The position numbers were made by a program, and so were the translations under genes. A stretch of DNA of 9,918 nt. Source: Rhodobacterales bacterium. Its GTDB lineage: Bacteria > Pseudomonadota > Alphaproteobacteria > Rhodobacterales > Rhodobacteraceae. The notes beneath the pieces are model-generated. The model saw nothing but the letters and a program-made list of their open reading frames with translations. It was not told the DNA's origin and did no database searches. Shown here one piece after another: positions 1-6,672 of the stretch. The first letter of the stretch is position 1. Every line of letters starts with the position of its first letter. The DNA lies in contig JAACVA010000170.1 in NCBI GenBank assembly GCA_009992615.1, positions 1,909 through 11,826 of the forward strand, written 5' to 3'.

Positions 1-1032
1 ATCATCAGCCTCGCGCGCACGATTCAACCAATCGGCGGCGCCGGGGGCGTCGAAACGGCCCTGATCGGTGGGCGCCTCAAGGCTGCGGATCAGCGCGTCT
101 GTGGTGCCGAATTCCAGCCGCGCATTGCGCCAGTTCAGCCTTTTCAGGGGGGTAAAGCGATGTTCAGTGATCGCGGCGACCACGCCATCGTCCAGTGGGG
201 GTGCCTCGCCGGTCACCCCGAAGGTGCCGTCGGTCAAATATCGCCCGGCCCGCCCGGCGATCTGGGCCAGCTCGTTCGGGGCCAGCGCGCGCATCCGGCG
301 CCCGTCGAATTTCGATGTGCCGGAAAACGCTACATGGTTGATGTCAAGGTTCAGCCCCATGCCAATGGCATCGGTGGCGACCAGAAATTCGACATCGCCG
401 TTCTGGTACATTTCAACCTGGGCGTTGCGGGTGCGGGGCGACAACGCCCCCATCACCACGGCTGCACCACCCTTTTGACGACGAATCAGCTCGGCGATGG
501 CATAGACGTTATCGACCGAAAATCCGACAATCGCGCTGCGCGGCGGCATCCGGCTGATCTTCTTGGCCCCGGTATAGACCAGCGTCGAGAATCGTTCCCG
601 GCGCAAAAACTGGACCCGGGGAACCAGTGCCGCAATGGCGCCGCGCATGGTGTCGGCCCCCATGAACAGCGTCTCTTGGGTGCCGCGCGCCCGCAACAGG
701 CGATCGGTGAAAACATGGCCACGCTCGGGGTCGGCGCACAGCTGGATCTCGTCCACCGCCAGAAAATCGGCGCCCATGCCTTCCGGCATCGCTTCGACCG
801 TGCAAACCCAGTACTGGGCGCGGTCGGGCACGATGCGTTCTTCGCCAGTGACCAGCGCCACCACCGACGGGCCGCGTGCCGCAACGATACGGTCGTATAC
901 CTCGCGCGCCAACAGACGCAGGGGCAGGCCGATGATGCCACTGCGATAGCCGAGCATCCGCTCGATCGCGTAATGCGTCTTGCCGGTGTTGGTGGGGCCA
1001 AGAACCGCGGTGATCCGCCCGGTCATTTCCAT
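1..1032 (-). CDS. SUV3-like DExH-box RNA helicase, N-terminal part (runs off left edge)
   Basis: The reverse strand reads open from an ATG at 1032 to base 1, giving 344 residues with no stop, so the C-terminal part lies outside the window. Superfamily 2 helicase motifs are clear: Walker A GPTNTGKT (residues 12-19), motif II DEIQ (94-97), motif V around ATDAIGMGLNL (219-229) and motif VI QIAGRAGR (257-264). This combination matches the SUV3/mitochondrial degradosome helicase family, which unwinds RNA with ATP; alphaproteobacterial members are much longer than the part seen here. A second ATG at 1026 is possible, but GAGAG lies five bases before the 1032 ATG, which favours 1032. It follows the TPR gene by 74 bases on the same strand and may be co-transcribed. 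The helicase family is secure; its RNA substrate is unknown. Confidence 0.9.
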   Translation of the reverse strand, partial: MEMTGRITAVLGPTNTGKTHYAIERMLGYRSGIIGLPLRLLAREVYDRIVAARGPSVVALVTGEERIVPDRAQYWVCTVEAMPEGMGADFLAVDEIQLCADPERGHVFTDRLLRARGTQETLFMGADTMRGAIAALVPRVQFLRRERFSTLVYTGAKKISRMPPRSAIVGFSVDNVYAIAELIRRQKGGAAVVMGALSPRTRNAQVEMYQNGDVEFLVATDAIGMGLNLDINHVAFSGTSKFDGRRMRALAPNELAQIAGRAGRYLTDGTFGVTGEAPPLDDGVVAAITEHRFTPLKRLNWRNARLEFGTTDALIRSLEAPTDQGRFDAPGAADWLNRAREADD

Positions 1033-1106
1033 TGCTGCTCTCGTTCTGGGCGATCGTTGCGCGCCCGCGCAACAGACAGCATTGGCGCCGAAGGCTCAAG
1101 GGAAAG

Positions 1107-1655
1107 TCAGAGGCGCACGCCCTCGACCGTGGTCTCAAGCCGCTTTACCGCCGCCGCGGCGGCAGGGTTGGCCGGGTACACCCCCTGCACCGCGCGCCAG
1201 GCACGCAGCGCGTCAGCCGGAAACCCCAATTCCTCAAGCAACGTCGCAAGGCCGGACATCGCCCCGAAATGCCGCGGGTTCAGGCCCAGGGCAACGCGCA
1301 CATCCTCAAGCGATTCACCATACCGGTTCAACTGGAACAGAGCGGTGGCCCGGGCATTGTATGCCTCGGCAAAGTCAGGCGCATGGTCGATCAGCGCAGA
1401 AAAATGTTCGACCGCCAACACCATATCGCCCTGATCCATCATATCGCGCCCGCGCGACAGCAGCAGATCCATCGCAGGCGAGCCGCTTTTGCTCCACTCG
1501 TCCCAGATCTTCTTGGCGATCGGTTCGGCACTTGTCGCATCGGCGCCTTTCAGCGCGATGAACAGATCCTCAAGATCGGGCTGTTGTGCCGTCACCGGAC
1601 CTGTCAGACTGAAACACAGGATAAACGCCGCAACGGCAGATTTGAGAATATTCAT
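1107..1655 (-). CDS. Secreted tetratricopeptide-repeat protein
   Basis: This is a 182-residue protein. Residues 1-23 form a typical signal peptide: Lys5, a hydrophobic core AAFILCFSL, then a VTA|QQ cleavage site, so the mature protein should be periplasmic. After a short helical segment come about three TPR-like units at roughly 60-93, 94-127 and 128-161, with the expected small/aromatic pattern (AYNARATALFQLNRY; GLATLLEELGFPADAL). TPR units mediate protein-protein contacts, and no catalytic domain is visible. I chose the ATG at 1655 because GAGGA sits just upstream and the signal peptide then begins with MNILK; ATGs at 1667 and 1706 would only add a non-matching extension. The gene precedes the helicase on the same strand and diverges from the SCP2 gene. 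Partner and role are not evident from sequence. Confidence 0.85.
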   Translation of the reverse strand: MNILKSAVAAFILCFSLTGPVTAQQPDLEDLFIALKGADATSAEPIAKKIWDEWSKSGSPAMDLLLSRGRDMMDQGDMVLAVEHFSALIDHAPDFAEAYNARATALFQLNRYGESLEDVRVALGLNPRHFGAMSGLATLLEELGFPADALRAWRAVQGVYPANPAAAAAVKRLETTVEGVRL

Positions 1656-1739
1656 GGCCGTCCTCATTGCTATGGTAGATAATAGCGTGACATGGGCAAA
1701 AATCACCCCATCCGCGCATCACAATGAAAGGAAATTCCA
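1656..1739. promoter_or_regulatory. Divergent promoter region, TPR gene / SCP2 gene
   Basis: This 84-base region separates two divergently transcribed genes, so it must hold both promoters. Its AT-rich heptamer at 1678-1684 reads GATAAT on the plus strand and TATTAT on the minus strand; both resemble a -10 box, but I see no convincing -35 partner for either. The SCP2 ribosome binding site (AAAGGAAA, 1727-1734) and the TPR gene site (GAGGA, just upstream of 1655) lie at its ends. Placement of promoters is inference from gene orientation. Confidence 0.3.
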
Positions 1740-2027
1740 GTGTCCGACCTGATCCGCGCGGCCACCGCCACCCTGAACGCCAAACTGGGCGGGGATTTTG
1801 ACGGTTCGGCCAAATTCGTCATCGACGGCGAGGGCAGCATCATGCTGGACGGCGCCGGCGCGCGCGTCGGCGATGACGATGCAGACGTGACGATGACCGC
1901 CGATGCCGACACGTTCCGCGACATCATCGAAGGCGAGCTGAACCCGACAACGGCCTTCATGTCCGGCCGCCTGAGCATTGAGGGTGACATGGGCACGGCG
2001 ATGAAGCTTGCCTCGGCGCTGGCCTGA
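1740..2027 (+). CDS. SCP2 sterol-carrier-domain protein
   Basis: This 95-residue protein consists of a single SCP2-like domain. The pattern FVIDGEGSIMLDGAGARVG, then DADVTMTADADTFRDIIEGELNPTTAF and MSGRLSIEGDMGTAMKL, is the family signature, including the closing G-x-L-x-I-x-G-D segment. SCP2 domains have a hydrophobic tunnel that binds lipids or acyl chains; in bacteria the ligand is rarely known and need not be a sterol. There is no signal peptide, so it should be cytoplasmic. The start is GTG at 1740, supported by AGGA seven bases upstream; the protein then begins MSDLIRAA, as expected for the family. Its stop is followed after one base by the hydrolase start, suggesting translational coupling and a shared lipid-related role (inference). 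Confidence 0.9.
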   Translation: MSDLIRAATATLNAKLGGDFDGSAKFVIDGEGSIMLDGAGARVGDDDADVTMTADADTFRDIIEGELNPTTAFMSGRLSIEGDMGTAMKLASALA

Positions 2028-2028
2028 G

Positions 2029-2976
2029 ATGAACGCCAGGTTTATCCAGCCTGCGCCGTTTTATGCCGATGTTGCAGACGCCCCCGAAGGTGGGCAAATC
2101 TACTGGGCCCAGACATCGGACGGGTTGCGCCTGCGCCTTGCCCATTGGGCCGAGGGCGACCGGGGCACCGTGTTTTTGTTTCCGGGGCGCACGGAATACG
2201 TTGAAAAATACGGGCCAAGCGTCCGGGAATTTGCGGCGCGCGGCTTTGCGACGCTGATTGTCGACTGGCGCGGCCAAGGGCTGGCCGACCGGATGATAGA
2301 CGACCCGCTGGGCGGGCATGTGGTGCATTTCGCGGATTACCAGAAAGATGTTGCCGCAATGCTGGCGGCAGCCGGCCGGCTGAATCTGCCCCGCCCCTAT
2401 TACCTTGTGGCGCATTCGATGGGGGGCGCGATCGGCCTGCGCGCCTTGCACGAAGGTCTGCCGGTGCAGGCCGCCGTCTTTTCTGCGCCGATGTGGGGTA
2501 TTGTCATGGCGCCCGTCCTGCGGCCGATCGCCTGGTCTTTGTCCTGGGCGAGCCGGGGTGTCGGGCTGGACCATTGCATCGCCCCCGGCACATCGCGCGC
2601 AAGCTATCTGGCGACAACCAGCTTTGATGAAAACATGCTGACCACCGACCCCGAGATCTGGGCCTGGATGCAATCGCAGATCGCGGCGCATCCCGATCTG
2701 GCGCTTGGCGGGCCTTCGTTGCGCTGGCTGTCCGAGGCGTTGCGCGAAACCCACGCCCTGACGCGCCGTCCCGCCCCCGTTACGCCCACCTATGTCGCGG
2801 TGGGCAGCGCCGAACAGATCGTCGATGCCGGAAAAATCGCGCGTCTGATGGCGCAATGGCCGCAAGGCCGGCTGGAGGTGATCGAAGGCGCCCGCCACGA
2901 GATGATGATGGAAACCCCGCCCATCCGCAAACATTTCTTTGACACTTCCTGCGCCCTGTTCGCCCGCCACAGGTGA
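2029..2976 (+). CDS. Alpha/beta hydrolase, lysophospholipase / monoglyceride-lipase type
   Basis: This 315-residue protein has an alpha/beta-hydrolase fold of the serine aminopeptidase S33 / PldB-like group. The nucleophile elbow is AHSMGG (residues 128-133, Ser130), the oxyanion region is FPGRTEYVEKYG (51-62), strand 4 gives DWRGQG (79-84), and the catalytic His is His290 in GARHEMM. The acid is probably Glu262 in VGSAEQIVD, where Asp is more usual; Asp266 is an alternative. The likely reaction is hydrolysis of a carboxylic ester such as a lysophospholipid or monoacylglycerol; substrate is inferred from family only. No signal peptide is seen. ATG 2029 follows the SCP2 stop (TGAGATG) by one base, which fixes the start better than an upstream in-frame site at 2008 inside the SCP2 gene. 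Confidence 0.9.
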   Translation: MNARFIQPAPFYADVADAPEGGQIYWAQTSDGLRLRLAHWAEGDRGTVFLFPGRTEYVEKYGPSVREFAARGFATLIVDWRGQGLADRMIDDPLGGHVVHFADYQKDVAAMLAAAGRLNLPRPYYLVAHSMGGAIGLRALHEGLPVQAAVFSAPMWGIVMAPVLRPIAWSLSWASRGVGLDHCIAPGTSRASYLATTSFDENMLTTDPEIWAWMQSQIAAHPDLALGGPSLRWLSEALRETHALTRRPAPVTPTYVAVGSAEQIVDAGKIARLMAQWPQGRLEVIEGARHEMMMETPPIRKHFFDTSCALFARHR

Positions 2977-2978
2977 GC

Positions 2979-3005
2979 GGCGGCGTGGCGTTTTGCCGCG
3001 GCGCC
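2979..3005. terminator. GC-rich hairpin between convergent genes
   Basis: The 54-base gap between the hydrolase stop and the FAH-family stop holds a strong hairpin. Bases 2979-2989 pair with 2995-3005 around the loop GTTTT, giving ten pairs with one G-T wobble and one G-G mismatch. Neither strand has a T-tract after the stem, so it is at best a bidirectional U-less terminator; its position between convergent genes is the main argument. Confidence 0.35.
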
Positions 3006-3030
3006 CGATACCCAGTCAGGTGCCGGAAAA

Positions 3031-3861
3031 TCACCCGGCGATGACCACCTGACGCTGACGACCCAACGGGCCGACCTCAAACTCCATCTGATCACCGGGT
3101 TTCAGAAACACCTGCGGCCGCCGCCCCATTCCCACCCCGGAAGGTGAGCCTGTGGCGATGATGTCACCCGGCTGCAACGACATGAATTGCGAGATATAGC
3201 TGATCAGCCTGGCCACCGGAAAGATCATGTTCGACGTGTGACCGTCCTGCATCAGAACCCCGTTCAACCAGAACCGCAGCGCCATATCCTGCGGATCGCC
3301 CGCCGCGTCGGGCGTCACCAACCAAGGGCCAACCGGGCCAAAGGTGTCGGCGGATTTGCCCTTGGTCCACTGGCCCGCACGTTCGATCTGAAACTCACGG
3401 TCGCTCAGATCGTTGACCGCGACATAGCCGGCCACATACGACAACGCTGTCTCTTGCGTGACATATTTCGCCGGGTGCCCGATCACCACACCCAGCTCGG
3501 CCTCCCAATCCGCCTTGACCGAATTCAGGGGCAGTTGCACCGGGTCGTTCGGCCCGCACAGCGCCGATGTGGCCTTGAGAAAGATGATCGGTTCGCGGGG
3601 CGGTTGCAGGCCATTTTCGCGCGCATGATCGGTATAGTTCATCCCGACACAGATATATTTTCCGACGCCCCCCACCGGCACCCCAAGACGCAGGTTTTCG
3701 TCTGGCACCACCGGGAACTTGCGCGGGTCCACCCCGCCCAGCCCGGCCAGCGCAGGACCGGCCAGGTCGGCAAAAGACTGGCCCAGATCGCGTATCTGCC
3801 CCTCATCATCCAGAACGCCGGGCCGCTCGGCCCCCGCCGGGCCGTATCGCACAAATTTCAT
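3031..3861 (-). CDS. Fumarylacetoacetate hydrolase (FAH) family protein
   Basis: This 276-residue protein has the full FAH fold. The small N-terminal domain covers about residues 1-65; the catalytic domain starts at KYICVGMNYTDHARE (68-82). The metal ligands of the family are visible as the E-x-E pair in DWEAELG (Glu120, Glu122) and Asp151 in NDLSDRE. The family-typical TGSPSGVGMG lies at 236-245. Members cleave C-C bonds, hydrate or decarboxylate beta-diketo or oxo-acid substrates with Mg2+/Mn2+ (for example 2-keto-4-pentenoate hydratases or ureidoglycolate-lyase-annotated proteins). Exact substrate cannot be assigned, and many annotations in this family are unreliable. The ATG at 3861 has GGAG at a good distance upstream. 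It lies 126 bases after Anbu on the same strand, with a hairpin between, so it is probably a separate unit. No neighbouring catabolic genes give context. Confidence 0.9.
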   Translation of the reverse strand: MKFVRYGPAGAERPGVLDDEGQIRDLGQSFADLAGPALAGLGGVDPRKFPVVPDENLRLGVPVGGVGKYICVGMNYTDHARENGLQPPREPIIFLKATSALCGPNDPVQLPLNSVKADWEAELGVVIGHPAKYVTQETALSYVAGYVAVNDLSDREFQIERAGQWTKGKSADTFGPVGPWLVTPDAAGDPQDMALRFWLNGVLMQDGHTSNMIFPVARLISYISQFMSLQPGDIIATGSPSGVGMGRRPQVFLKPGDQMEFEVGPLGRQRQVVIAG

Positions 3862-3966
3862 CCCGGCGCTCCAAAAAGGCTTTCGGCAAAGGATCGTACA
3901 AGCAAGTAAAGGTCAAGCGCGCCAAACCGCACAGCAGCGGTGTGCCAGGGCGGGTGCCAAACAGAC

Positions 3967-3989
3967 AGGCAGAAACGCCCGGTCTGCCT
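3967..3989 (-). terminator. Candidate terminator after Anbu
   Basis: On the minus strand a perfect 7-base stem (AGGCAGA / TCTGCCT, arms 3983-3989 and 3967-3973 in plus coordinates) with a 9-base loop begins inside the Anbu stop codon. It is followed by GTCTGTTTGG, a weak T-rich stretch. Position directly after the last gene of the operon supports a terminator, but the poor T-tract keeps confidence moderate. The rest of the 126-base gap (to 3861) contains the FAH ribosome binding site and a TTGACC without a matching -10 box. Confidence 0.4.
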
Positions 3990-4707
3990 AGATCTCGATG
4001 TCGGTGAAAGCGTCACGCAAGGCATTCGACCAATCCGCGCTCATCCGATGGAACACGTCGTCATCCGCCTCGATGCGACGGGTGACCGCAGACATTTCGC
4101 CCTCTTTCACCACGCACAGATCCAGCGGCATCCCCACCGACAAGTTTGACCGCATGGTCGAATCCATCGACAGCAAAACCGCCTTCTGGGCATCGGACAG
4201 CGAGGTTTCCATCGACACGACCCGATCCAGAATCGGCTTGCCATATTTATGCTCACCGATCTGAAGGAACGGCGTGTCGGCGGTGGATTCGATGAAGTTG
4301 CCCTCAGGATAAACAAGGAACATTCGCATCCCGCCGCCCATGCGCTGCCCTGCCACGATCATCGTCGCCGAAGCGTTCTGTGACATGCTGCCCAATTTTA
4401 CAGCCACATCGCGCGCCACACAAGACAGCGTATTGCCGACAATTTCAGCCACCCGCAGCATGGTGGGTGCCGCAAGCACCGATTCGGCCTCGGCTTCGGG
4501 GTTGTCGATGGCATCATGCAGGCGGGCAATCGTGGTCTGGGTCACCGAAAGGCTGCCGGCCGTCATGATGACGATAATCCGTTCGCCCGGTTGTTCGAAC
4601 GTGAACATCTTCTTGTAGACCGAAATATTGTCGAGCCCGGCATTGGTGCGCGTGTCCGACAACAGCACCATCCCGGCGTTCAGTAACAGACCCACACAAT
4701 ACGTCAT
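3988..4707 (-). CDS. Anbu, ancestral proteasome beta-subunit-like peptidase
   Basis: This 239-residue Ntn-hydrolase is recognisable as Anbu (COG3484, proteasome-type protease). After removal of Met1 the predicted nucleophile is Thr2 in MTYCVGLLL. The companion residues of the proteasome active site are present: Asp18 in LLSDTRTNAG and Lys32/Lys33 in VYKKMFTF, matching proteasome Asp17 and Lys33. Later family segments include VIMTAGSLSVTQTT, GGGMRMFLVYPEGNFI and GKPILDRV. Length is normal for Anbu. The ATG at 4707 is chosen because an N-terminal Thr must follow Met; starts at 4782 or 4740 would bury it and are rejected. GGTGAGG lies just upstream. Known Anbu structures form open-ended helical or ring-like assemblies without a dedicated ATPase partner; the natural substrate is unknown. 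It is the last gene of the ATP-grasp/alpha-E/transglutaminase operon but separated by 159 bases from its upstream neighbour. Confidence 0.93.
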   Translation of the reverse strand: MTYCVGLLLNAGMVLLSDTRTNAGLDNISVYKKMFTFEQPGERIIVIMTAGSLSVTQTTIARLHDAIDNPEAEAESVLAAPTMLRVAEIVGNTLSCVARDVAVKLGSMSQNASATMIVAGQRMGGGMRMFLVYPEGNFIESTADTPFLQIGEHKYGKPILDRVVSMETSLSDAQKAVLLSMDSTMRSNLSVGMPLDLCVVKEGEMSAVTRRIEADDDVFHRMSADWSNALRDAFTDIEI

Positions 4708-4866
4708 CGCCTCACCGCCCGTCCAAACCCCGCCACGCATGATTAGGCCCCCAAGGACGCGGGTGCAATGCGCCTTGCACACCCCACCGGCGCAGCATGG
4801 CCGACGAACCCTTCAGGCGAGGTTAAGACGTCAGCATCCGATCAGCGGCAGGGTGGCGCATCGGCG
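4708..4866 (-). promoter_or_regulatory. Long intra-operon gap before Anbu, with inverted repeat
   Basis: The gap is 159 bases, against -4 to +10 at the other operon junctions. It holds a perfect 6-base inverted repeat, GTGCAA (4763-4768) and TTGCAC (4775-4780), with a 6-base spacer, placed 56-73 bases upstream of the Anbu start. This could be an operator or a small hairpin. On the minus strand TTGCAC is followed 17 bases later by TAATCA, which is too poor a match to call a promoter. No credible open frame occupies the gap. An independent Anbu promoter or processing site is inference. Confidence 0.3.
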
Positions 4867-5712
4867 CTATTGCTGGGTCTGGCCTTGGTTGCCGGGAGAG
4901 TTGGCGTCTTCGATGCGCACATCCACCTCCATCGCTTCGATGCCGGTGCCTTCGGCCACACCGCGAATCGGCGCTGCCCCCTCGGCATCATGCCCCGACC
5001 CGACGCGCACATAGCGGTCGTCCGGGCAGCATTCGTTTGACGGGTCAAAACCGATCCAGCCGATTCCCTCGATCCACAACTCAGCCCAGGCATGACTGGC
5101 CTCATGCGCGCCTCCATCAGAGCCGGATTCAAGGTATCCGGTGACATAGCGCGCGGGAATATCGCTGGCCTGCGCGACGGCGATCAGGGCATGGGTATGG
5201 TCTTGGCACACGCCCATGCCCTGCGCCAAAGCCTGCGCCGCACTTGTGCCGGCGACGGTTTCACCGGGGCTGTACCTGATCGCCGCCGACACCGCCGCCG
5301 ACAGGGCATGAGCACGGGCCAGAAAATCGTCCTGGGGCACATCGGCCAAGGCGCGGGACGCCAGCGCGCGCAGCGCCTTGTCGGCCTCGGTGGCGATGGT
5401 CGGGCGCAGATAGGCCAGCGGCGGAACGGTTTCGCGGTGGCCGCGCAGAACCCCGGCCAGATCGCGGGTTTCAATCGTGCCCCGCACGCTGACGCGCACC
5501 TCGCTGACCGGACCCAACAGTGTTACCGTTTCAATCCAGTCGCCCGCCCCGTCGCGGAACGCCGCGCCCCGCGTGGCACCATCCACCTGCACCTGCCACT
5601 CGATCACCTGTTGCCCCTCGAACTGCGATGGCGTCAGGCGATGGCTTTGCACCACCCCGCGCATCGGCGGGTTGAAGCGGTAAACCGTTTCATGGCTGAT
5701 GGTCAGTCTCAT
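4867..5712 (-). CDS. Transglutaminase-like cysteine peptidase of the Anbu operon
   Basis: This 281-residue protein has a bacterial transglutaminase-like N-terminal domain (about residues 1-85, starting MRLTISHETVYRF) followed by a transglutaminase-core domain (COG1305 type). The catalytic triad is visible: Cys169 in GMGVCQDHTH, His207 in ASHAWAELW and Asp223 in GFDPSN. The family contains amide hydrolases and peptidases as well as cross-linking enzymes; in this operon a peptidase or amidase role on a peptide modification has been predicted from context. No signal peptide or membrane segment is present, so it should act in the cytoplasm. The C-terminal tail (NSPGNQGQTQQ) is polar and probably disordered. 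Its ATG overlaps the alpha-E stop by four bases (ATGA), with GGAG at good spacing, so the two are translationally coupled. Confidence 0.92.
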   Translation of the reverse strand: MRLTISHETVYRFNPPMRGVVQSHRLTPSQFEGQQVIEWQVQVDGATRGAAFRDGAGDWIETVTLLGPVSEVRVSVRGTIETRDLAGVLRGHRETVPPLAYLRPTIATEADKALRALASRALADVPQDDFLARAHALSAAVSAAIRYSPGETVAGTSAAQALAQGMGVCQDHTHALIAVAQASDIPARYVTGYLESGSDGGAHEASHAWAELWIEGIGWIGFDPSNECCPDDRYVRVGSGHDAEGAAPIRGVAEGTGIEAMEVDVRIEDANSPGNQGQTQQ

Positions 5713-6662
5713 CGCACATCTCCGCTCAGGTACATGCCGTGCACTTCGCCGGCCAGGTCCGCAATATCGCCGATGAACCGGCTAAGAAATTCATGCAGCC
5801 CTTCGTCAAAGATGTCGTCAACCTGCATTTCCGCCAATTCGCCCACCATGGCGCGCACCTTGGTTTGAGCCGGGCCAGACCGGCCATAGGCGCGCGCCAG
5901 GCGATCCAGATGATCGTTCGCACCCTCGACCGCACTGATCAGCGATCGGGGGCAGGCCCGGTTCAACACCAGGAAATGGACGATCTTGGGCGGGCCGATA
6001 TCGCCGCCATAGGCCCAGTTGAAGGCGCGGTTCGACGACATCGCGCGCAACAACGTGCGCCACTGGTAATTGTCCAGCCCCGATCCGACAAAGCTGATCT
6101 GCGGCAACAGCGTGAAGTACTTGGTGTCTATCATCCGTGCGGTGCTGTCGCCGCGTTCCAGATAATGGCCGATGTTGGTGAAATCATAGCCTTCGTTGCG
6201 CAACTGCGTGTTCAGCGCCGACCCCCGGACCAACGCCGTGGTGCGCAGCGTCCAGTCCGTCAGGTCCGACAATGACAGGCGCGACCGTTCGGTGCGGGCA
6301 AACACCTGCACCTCCTGAAAGGCGATGTTCAGGGCATCCCACACCTGGGTGGTCAGGGCGGTACGCACGATACGGCCGTTTTCACGGGCCTTTTCGATAC
6401 ATGACGCCACCGAATTGGGATTGTCGCGGTCAAAGAACATCCAGGTTTCGACATTGCGCTGCACGATGTCGCCGTATTTCTCGGCGAATCCAACGGCGCC
6501 GCCGCTGGCCTGCAATACCGATTCCCAATCGTTGCGATAGCCGCCGCCGGTGTTGGGAATCAGCGCATTGCGCGCCCCCACTTCCAGAAGGCGGGCGTTC
6601 GTTTCGGCCCGCTCGACAAAGCGGGCGATCCAGTACAGGTTTTCTGCGGTGCGGCTCAGCAT
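5709..6662 (-). CDS. Alpha-E domain protein
   Basis: This 317-residue, mostly helical protein is an alpha-E family member (COG2307). The N-terminus MLSRTAENLYWIARFVERAE is diagnostic, as are RENGR (93-97) and GHYLERGDSTARMID (165-179), with conserved Glu169, Arg170, Asp172 and Arg176. The family is named for its all-alpha fold with conserved glutamates. It almost always sits next to, or is fused to, circularly permuted ATP-grasp proteins, and is thought to be a partner or second catalytic component of a peptide-ligation step; no reaction is established as far as I know. The ATG at 6662 follows the ATP-grasp stop by 10 bases. Its ribosome binding site (GAGGA) overlaps that stop (TGAGGA), which supports coupled translation. 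It overlaps the transglutaminase start downstream. Confidence 0.93.
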   Translation of the reverse strand: MLSRTAENLYWIARFVERAETNARLLEVGARNALIPNTGGGYRNDWESVLQASGGAVGFAEKYGDIVQRNVETWMFFDRDNPNSVASCIEKARENGRIVRTALTTQVWDALNIAFQEVQVFARTERSRLSLSDLTDWTLRTTALVRGSALNTQLRNEGYDFTNIGHYLERGDSTARMIDTKYFTLLPQISFVGSGLDNYQWRTLLRAMSSNRAFNWAYGGDIGPPKIVHFLVLNRACPRSLISAVEGANDHLDRLARAYGRSGPAQTKVRAMVGELAEMQVDDIFDEGLHEFLSRFIGDIADLAGEVHGMYLSGDVR

Positions 6663-6672
6663 GATACGATCC

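Noticed and set aside
160..1434. Long plus-strand open frame (424 codons) over the helicase and TPR genes
   Set aside because: It is antisense to two clear genes, has no recognisable motif, and is the kind of long shadow frame expected in GC-rich DNA.
1957..2970. Minus-strand open frame (337 codons) opposite the alpha/beta hydrolase
   Set aside because: The opposite strand carries the catalytic motifs of a known family; this frame is Arg/Gly/Pro/His-rich with no domain pattern.
3187..3909. Plus-strand open frame (240 codons) opposite the FAH-family gene
   Set aside because: Antisense shadow of a gene with intact metal-binding residues; no protein-like features.
4708..4782. Upstream start giving Anbu a 25-residue N-terminal extension
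   Set aside because: The proteasome-type nucleophile needs Thr directly after the initiator Met, which only the 4707 start provides.
5092..5868. Plus-strand open frame (258 codons) opposite the transglutaminase and alpha-E genes
   Set aside because: It crosses the junction of two well supported genes and has low-complexity composition.
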